Below are positions 6,125-10,197 of a stretch of 10,197 bases of DNA, in pieces (the stretch's first letter is position 1; each line of letters starts with the position of its first letter). Made by a program: the position numbers and the translations under genes. The notes beneath the pieces were generated by a model. That model was not told the origin of the DNA. It did no database searches and saw nothing but the letters and a program-made list of their open reading frames with translations. The stretch covers positions 1-10,197 of the forward strand of contig JANXUW010000584.1 in the NCBI GenBank assembly GCA_025351985.1, given 5' to 3'. The DNA is from Pseudolysobacter sp. (lineage in GTDB: Bacteria; Pseudomonadota; Gammaproteobacteria; Xanthomonadales; Rhodanobacteraceae).

Positions 6125-8515
6125 TCAGACTCGACGCCGCAATGCAAGGAATGCAATCGCCGCGAACGCCAGTGCCAGCCATGCCAGGCTCAGTGGCGAA
6201 AATAGCGGAATCGCGACCGCAGGCAATGCCGCGACAACAAACACCGTCGGACCCACACCGCCAGGAAAACTCGTCACGGCCGATGCATCATTGCTGCCGT
6301 TACCGTCGCTGTCGTAGCTGATTGTGCCCTGGTTCGATACGGTATGGCCAGCAGCGCTTGGCAGAATCGTCGCGGTGATGGTGATGGTCGCGCTTGCGGA
6401 CGATGCCAGTGCGCCGTTCCAGCTCACGGTATTGGTTCCGACATTGCCAACCGCCGTGCCAGAGGTCGCCGAGGCGCTGACCAACTGCAAGGTGGCTGGC
6501 AGTACGTCAGTAAACTCGTTGCCGGGATTGTCGGCCTGCGGGCCCGCGCCGCTATTTGTGAGCACGATGTTGTAAGTCACCGTATTACCAACGGTGAAGG
6601 CGCCGCTCACGCTTTTTGTACCCGCGACATTTGCCCCGCCCGTCACCGCGAAAACCGTCGGATCGGCAGTACCTGCCACGGCCGGATCATCGGTAACGGC
6701 GGACGCATCATTGGTTCCATTGCCGTCACTGTCATAGCTGATCGTGCCCTGGTTCGAGACGTTCTGACCGGCAGCGCTCGACAAGATTGTCCCGGAGATG
6801 GTGATGGTGAAACTGCCCGACGTCGCCAACGCACCATTCCATGTCACGGTATTGGTTCCGACGTTGCCGACCGCGGTGCCGGAAGTTGCTGTGGCACTGA
6901 CCAGTTGCAATGTCGCCGGCAGTACATCGGTGAACTCGTTGCCGGGATTGTCGGCCTGTGGGCCCGCGCCACTATTCGTCAGCACGACGGAGTAAGTCAC
7001 CGTATTGCCGACAACATACGTGCCACTCACGGTTTTGGTACCCGAGATGATCGAACCGCCGGTGATGACAAAGGTGGTTGGATCAGCGGCGCCCGCTAGC
7101 GCCGGATCGTCCGTCAATGCCGAAGATTCATTGGTGCCATTGCCATCCGCATCGAAGAACGCCGTACCTTGATTCGAGACCGTGCTGCCCACGGCGCCCG
7201 AGGCGATCGCGACATTGATCGTGATCGTGACCGAACCAGCGGCAGGCACGCTGCCGTTCCAATGCACCGTGCCACCCGAAGTTGTTGCCGTGCCACTCGT
7301 CGCCGTTGCCGAGACGAGCGTCAGATTTGCCGGCAACACGTCGGTGAACTCATCTCCGGGATTATCTGATTGCGCGCTTGCGCCAGTATTGCTCACGACG
7401 ACCGTATACGAACCGGTGCCACCGACGTAGGTGTTGCCGCTATAGGTTTTTGTTGCTTGCAACTTGGCTGGTCCGACGAAATTGCTCACCTCCGATCTTT
7501 CCGTAGGCGTCAGGCATTCCAGACTGGTCGGCGGAAGCGCCGTGAGGGCTGCCGCTTGCGTCGCGGCGGCAGCTTTTGTTCCCTGCCCGGTGACAAAGTT
7601 CATGAGGATCTTGGTCTCGCCAGGATTCAAAGTCACGGTGTGAGCCCAATACGGAAGATCGCTGCCATTTGCGAAATTGATACCTGTCAAAGGCGTTGCC
7701 GCACCCGGCCCCTGCAAGACATGGCCCAGACGTGGTTCGGTACTGGTGGTGCCTGAAAAATTCTGGAAAGTTGTAACCCAGGTATCGGCAGTCGTTGGCG
7801 GGATCGTGCCACTGGAAGATCCCGTGATTATCGTATTGGCGTTGGAACCCAGGTTGTTGGACGATATGACGTTGAAAGTAACCGGCGCGCCGCTGGTGTT
7901 GGTAAACACGTTGAGCCAGCGCGCAAATGCATCATCGGTCGGTATATAAATTTTGCGGTTGACGCTCAAGGCGCCTATCGTCTGTGCCGGGAATACGAAC
8001 TGACGGCCACTGCATTCATTGGTCGGCGCCGCGCCGTTCTTGTTGTAAATAGTGTAGTTCGCATTGCCGGTCCGGCACCCTCCCACCGCTCCAGTGAAAC
8101 TCACGCATATCGCGCCATAACCATCAAACGCGTTACTAAGCGTGCTGGCTATAGTGCCGCCAGCGACGGTACTGGCCACGACCGCGCGTGTATAGCTGGC
8201 GGACGACACGGCACCCGATGCCGAGCTGCTGGTACTGAAAGTGATGTTGGTATCAATGAAATATTTCAAGCCAGAAGCATCGATCAGCGAAATCGAGCCG
8301 GTCGACGATGGATGAACTCCTCCCAGCGGAATACCGTGGTGTTTCTCGCCCGGCTTGGCGGTATGGGCATTGATCGGTGTGCCGGCGACGTGCTTGCCTG
8401 GCACGGCGTGATTGTTGTGCTTGGCACCGAGCGCATCCGATTCGAGTACATAAACATCGGCATGCGCGAATTGCGCCAGCGCAAAAAATGCACACAACAG
8501 AGCTATACGTTTCAT
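6125..8515 (-). CDS. Secreted protein with three DUF11-type repeats and IPTL-CTERM-like tail
   Basis: Predicted exported surface protein of 796 residues. The Sec signal peptide is MKRIALLCAFFALAQFAHA. Residues 20-350 are the domain shared with the gene at 4691-5894, including HTAKPGEKHHGIPLGGVHP and cysteines 137, 147, 168 and 334. Residues about 352-487, 490-627 and 630-760 are three DUF11/conserved-repeat (Ig-like) modules. Each carries DNPGxEFTDVLPAxLxLVSA, a HWNG or TWNG/SWNG strand, and SNQGT followed by the possible Ca-binding loop DxDGNGxN. Modules 2 and 3 are nearly identical with a 140-residue offset; module 1 is more diverged. The tail, IPLFSPLSLAWL plus a hydrophobic segment and LRRRV, resembles IPTL-CTERM sorting signals. 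DUF11 repeats usually form stalks that project surface domains, so an adhesin-like role is plausible but unproven. The start is preceded by a G10 run. The gene lies 22 bp after a sulfotransferase gene and ends at its own terminator. Confidence 0.9.
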   Translation of the reverse strand: MKRIALLCAFFALAQFAHADVYVLESDALGAKHNNHAVPGKHVAGTPINAHTAKPGEKHHGIPLGGVHPSSTGSISLIDASGLKYFIDTNITFSTSSSASGAVSSASYTRAVVASTVAGGTIASTLSNAFDGYGAICVSFTGAVGGCRTGNANYTIYNKNGAAPTNECSGRQFVFPAQTIGALSVNRKIYIPTDDAFARWLNVFTNTSGAPVTFNVISSNNLGSNANTIITGSSSGTIPPTTADTWVTTFQNFSGTTSTEPRLGHVLQGPGAATPLTGINFANGSDLPYWAHTVTLNPGETKILMNFVTGQGTKAAAATQAAALTALPPTSLECLTPTERSEVSNFVGPAKLQATKTYSGNTYVGGTGSYTVVVSNTGASAQSDNPGDEFTDVLPANLTLVSATATSGTATTSGGTVHWNGSVPAAGSVTITINVAIASGAVGSTVSNQGTAFFDADGNGTNESSALTDDPALAGAADPTTFVITGGSIISGTKTVSGTYVVGNTVTYSVVLTNSGAGPQADNPGNEFTDVLPATLQLVSATATSGTAVGNVGTNTVTWNGALATSGSFTITISGTILSSAAGQNVSNQGTISYDSDGNGTNDASAVTDDPAVAGTADPTVFAVTGGANVAGTKSVSGAFTVGNTVTYNIVLTNSGAGPQADNPGNEFTDVLPATLQLVSASATSGTAVGNVGTNTVSWNGALASSASATITITATILPSAAGHTVSNQGTISYDSDGNGSNDASAVTSFPGGVGPTVFVVAALPAVAIPLFSPLSLAWLALAFAAIAFLALRRRV
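6236..7462 (-). repeat. Three tandem DUF11-coding repeats, about 414-420 bp each
   Basis: Units are at about 7055-7462, 6635-7048 and 6236-6628. Units 2 and 3 align at exactly 420 bp offset (for example ATTGGTTCCGAC at 6430 and 6850) with long stretches of near identity. Unit 1 is offset by 414 bp at its DNPGxEF motif and is clearly diverged. All offsets are multiples of 3, so unit number could change by homologous recombination without breaking the frame. Confidence 0.9.
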
Positions 8516-8516
8516 T

Positions 8517-8526
8517 CCCCCCCCCC
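8517..8526 (-). repeat. Homopolymeric G10 tract abutting the ATG of the long paralog
   Basis: Ten consecutive C on the plus strand are G10 on the sense strand, separated from ATG 8515 by a single A. It replaces a normal Shine-Dalgarno; a ribosome could pair with Gs at the 5' end of the run at usable spacing. Length changes would alter that spacing, or promoter geometry, but not the reading frame, because the tract lies outside the coding region and after the stop of the upstream gene. Confidence 0.9.
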
Positions 8527-8531
8527 GGTTT

Positions 8532-8557
8532 GAAGACTCAGTCTTGTCTGGAGACTG
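8532..8557 (-). promoter_or_regulatory. Overlapping, mutually exclusive hairpins between sulfotransferase stop and G10 tract
   Basis: On the minus strand CAGTCT (8552-8557) can pair with AGACTG (8539-8544). The same middle segment can instead form AAGACT-G-AGTCTT (8532-8544). The two structures compete. Neither is followed by a T-tract, so this is not an ordinary intrinsic terminator. It may protect the upstream mRNA end or influence access to the G-rich ribosome-binding region, but it could also be chance. Confidence 0.3.
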
Positions 8558-9674
8558 TAATGCACGCGCAAACCTGACGCCACACTGCTGCGGTCTCCCG
8601 CTCGATCAGATCGGATTCAATGCCGCTAAAGTCCGACCGGTAATAGTCGGGCAATGCCAGACGTGCTGCATGTTGTTGGCTGAGCGCGGCCGACAGCGAA
8701 ACCGCGACACCCGCGTGCGCGTAAATTTTCTCCAGCTCGGTCTGTGGCTCGGCACATAAACGCCCGTAGTCGACCAAGCGACATGCGCTGGCCAGCTCCG
8801 CATCATTGGCCAAGGCTCGCATCAACCAACCGTACGATGCGGCCCATTGCCGCGCATAACCCTGCGCCGGTTGATTGGTATCGAAGCAGACCTGAATCGC
8901 CCGCGCCTGTTCGGCATCGCCCACATTTACGGCGCCCTTGTGCGGGCCGAACTCGAAGTGACCGCAACGCGCGAGATGTCGCGCGATCGCCGGATCGTGC
9001 TTCGCCCAATCGCTGAAAAGTCGATCTTGCTTGACCAGCGAGGCTACATGCGCAAGCGGTTCGCGCACCGCGATGATAAAACGCGCGTCGGGAAACAATC
9101 GCCGCAGATACGCGATACGCGTGAGATTGTAATTGCCCTTGGCCAGATAACGCTGCGCACCGCGCACGGACAGCAACTTGCGGACATGCATTGTATAAAA
9201 AGCGGCAAATGCTGCATTTTCGCTTTGTGCAGAAAGTACCTGATCGACAAATGGATCATGCCTGCCGGCAAAAAAATGCATCCACAGCACTTCTTCGAAA
9301 GCCTCCGGGCTGTCGACCGTCACCGCAATGCGGTCATGATGCGCGCGCTGCTGCGGCTCAGCTGCAGGCAACGGCAAACGCGAGCGCAGCCAGTTCCACC
9401 AGTACGGCGTCCACAACAACGGATAGTCGCTGTAGCGATGTGTGGTGAACTCCGGCGCTGCGGCCAACAGCTCCAGCAATACCGTGCTGCCGGCGCGTGC
9501 GAGTCCGCACACATACACCGGACTGACGATCCGTTGCGCCGCAATTTCATCGTGCAGCGCGCGGGTCTCCCAGTCGCCAAGGCGCTGCATGAGGCGCGGC
9601 CAACGTGCGGCGAATGCACCGACAAGGCGATCGAACGGCGGCACACGCGGACGGCTAAGTTTGCTGGAATCCAT
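8538..9674 (-). CDS. Sulfotransferase-family protein
   Basis: Predicted cytoplasmic sulfotransferase of 378 residues, expected to transfer sulfate from PAPS to an acceptor that cannot be deduced here. The 5'-phosphosulfate-binding loop is seen at residues about 53-70 (YVCGLARAGSTVLLELLA). The 3'-phosphate-binding motif lies at about 197-214 (RFIIAVREPLAHVASLV, with Arg204 and Ser212). These are the two cofactor motifs of the family. The length fits the bacterial Sulfotransfer_3-like group. The start at 9674 (MDSSKLSRPR) is preferred over a TTG at 9722, which would add 16 poorly protein-like residues; neither has a strong Shine-Dalgarno. No signal peptide or membrane segment is seen. It is divergent from the gene at 9786 and lies 22 bp upstream of the long DUF11 protein gene, compatible with one transcript. 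Whether it modifies that protein, a surface glycan or something else is unknown. Confidence 0.87.
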   Translation of the reverse strand: MDSSKLSRPRVPPFDRLVGAFAARWPRLMQRLGDWETRALHDEIAAQRIVSPVYVCGLARAGSTVLLELLAAAPEFTTHRYSDYPLLWTPYWWNWLRSRLPLPAAEPQQRAHHDRIAVTVDSPEAFEEVLWMHFFAGRHDPFVDQVLSAQSENAAFAAFYTMHVRKLLSVRGAQRYLAKGNYNLTRIAYLRRLFPDARFIIAVREPLAHVASLVKQDRLFSDWAKHDPAIARHLARCGHFEFGPHKGAVNVGDAEQARAIQVCFDTNQPAQGYARQWAASYGWLMRALANDAELASACRLVDYGRLCAEPQTELEKIYAHAGVAVSLSAALSQQHAARLALPDYYRSDFSGIESDLIERETAAVWRQVCACITVSRQD

Positions 9675-9752
9675 CGGCAGAGTATGGCCGCGATCGATGC
9701 AGACTGTGAATCCCGCCAGCAAACTGTGCTCGCGATCAACGCACGGCTTGGC

Positions 9753-9758
9753 TACACT
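9753..9758 (+). promoter_or_regulatory. Candidate -10 element (TACACT) for the 79-residue membrane protein
   Basis: TACACT, in the context GGCTACACTCG, lies 27 bp before ATG 9786 in the divergent intergenic region. It resembles the -10 consensus at four of six positions. No convincing -35 at 16-18 bp spacing was seen, so this is weak. Confidence 0.25.
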
Positions 9759-9785
9759 CGTCGCTTCAATTATGGGATTCCTGCG

Positions 9786-10025
9786 ATGCGGATATTGGTT
9801 GTTCTCGCACTGCTGATCGTCAGCGCCAGCGCCGAGGCTTACATCGGCCCCGGTGCCGGTTTGAGTTTTCTCGGTTCGTTATGGGCGGTACTGGTCGGCA
9901 TCGTACTCGCGCTGGTCGCGATCCTGAGCTGGCCGATTCGGCTGCTGTGGCGCCGCTTGCGCGGTACGCGTGCAGCGCCAACCGCAGTTGCCAAAGAAGA
10001 TGTCTCCGAAAACGAATCGCAGTAA
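9786..10025 (+). CDS. Small membrane protein (79 aa) with N-terminal signal sequence
   Basis: The start ATG 9786 has GGGA 8 nt upstream and opens a clear signal sequence, MRILVVLALLIVSASAEA, followed by YIGPGAGLSFLG. The same frame is open far upstream over the opposite-strand sulfotransferase gene, but that part is not real coding sequence. Residues about 31-53 form one strong transmembrane helix (LWAVLVGIVLALVAILSW), followed by a basic WRRLRG stretch and a polar, acidic C-terminal tail, presumably cytoplasmic. I recognise the YIGPGAG-plus-single-helix architecture as a recurring hypothetical small protein but know no function. The TAA is only 4 bp before the start of the next gene, a phosphodiesterase-like lipoprotein, so the two are almost certainly one operon and may be functionally coupled. 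Confidence 0.85.
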   Translation: MRILVVLALLIVSASAEAYIGPGAGLSFLGSLWAVLVGIVLALVAILSWPIRLLWRRLRGTRAAPTAVAKEDVSENESQ

Positions 10026-10029
10026 TCGC

Positions 10030-10197
10030 ATGAATCGGCGTTATGTGTTCGCCTGCGTGATCGCCGGCTTTCTGATTCTTGTCGGATGTGCCAAGTCACC
10101 CGCACCGCTCGCACAATCGCGTCTGGTCGTGCTCGGATTCGACGGCATGGATCCCGTGCTGACCGAACGCGGCATGGCCGATGGTACTTTGCCGCAT
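10030..10197 (+). CDS. Alkaline-phosphatase-superfamily (type I phosphodiesterase-like) lipoprotein, 3' end cut by window edge
   Basis: Only the first 56 codons are present. MNRRYVFACVIAGFLILVGC is a typical lipoprotein signal with the lipobox LVGC, so the mature protein would be anchored via Cys20. The mature start, RLVVLGFDGMDPVLTERG, matches the first strand and metal-binding Asp of type I phosphodiesterase/nucleotide pyrophosphatase proteins (consensus-like VxGxDGxDP, then GxLPH). An in-frame ATG at 10000 would add ten residues and overlap the previous gene by 26 bp; 10030 gives the more usual signal length, but neither has a strong Shine-Dalgarno. The substrate cannot be inferred from this fragment. 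It forms an operon with the upstream 79-residue membrane protein. Confidence 0.8.
   Translation, partial: MNRRYVFACVIAGFLILVGCAKSPAPLAQSRLVVLGFDGMDPVLTERGMADGTLPH

Noticed and set aside
6344..7099. 251-codon plus-strand open frame with internal repeats
   Set aside because: Its repeats simply mirror the DUF11-coding repeats on the other strand.
8847..9785. Upstream extension of the 79-residue membrane protein frame to 392 codons
   Set aside because: This part lies antisense to the sulfotransferase gene and is Arg-rich and featureless; the signal sequence with a nearby GGGA begins at 9786.

Overview
The window looks like chromosomal DNA of a GC-rich Gammaproteobacterium. Xanthomonadales, and Rhodanobacteraceae or Lysobacteraceae in particular, is my best inference. 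It rests on the high GC, a secreted beta-helix protein ending in FANGFE, IPTL-CTERM-like tails, and the mix of AlkP-superfamily lipoproteins with an extracellular-protein repertoire. No rRNA, tRNA, CRISPR array, insertion sequence or phage gene was seen.

Layout. (1) 1-662, plus strand: the 3' part of a NarL/FixJ-type response regulator. It ends at a bidirectional terminator (693-719) shared with a convergent gene. (2) 814-4550, minus strand: a secreted CSLREA/choice-of-anchor-Q type beta-helix protein, preceded in transcription order by a sulfatase-fold lipoprotein with C-terminal TPRs. The lipoprotein's nucleophile position is Thr, not the formylglycine Cys. (3) 4691-8515, minus strand: two paralogous secreted proteins. 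They share a roughly 330-residue N-terminal domain with a His-rich motif and four conserved cysteines, and both end in an IPTL-CTERM-like tail. The longer one has three DUF11-type repeats inserted before the tail. Each gene has its own strong intrinsic terminator. (4) 8538-9674, minus strand: a sulfotransferase-family protein whose stop lies 22 bp from the start of the long paralog, so the two may be co-transcribed. (5) 9786-10197, plus strand, divergent: a 79-residue membrane protein, then the start of a phosphodiesterase/nucleotide-pyrophosphatase-like lipoprotein.

The most notable result concerns the two paralogous surface-protein genes. The short one (4691-5894) is out of frame in its signal peptide because of a heptanucleotide tandem repeat (5858-5878). 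Removing exactly one 7-bp unit restores a signal peptide that aligns without gaps to that of the paralog. The long one (6125-8515) has a run of ten G immediately before its ATG, where the Shine-Dalgarno should be. Both genes therefore carry a slippage-prone simple repeat at the point that controls their expression. This is what a phase-variable pair of surface proteins would look like, with the short paralog currently OFF. A fixed frameshift (young pseudogene) or an assembly error are the alternatives.

The other genes mostly act at or outside the inner membrane: two AlkP-superfamily lipoproteins, a sulfotransferase, and sorted or secreted proteins. This suggests a surface-modification and adhesion neighbourhood, but a direct functional link between them is inference.
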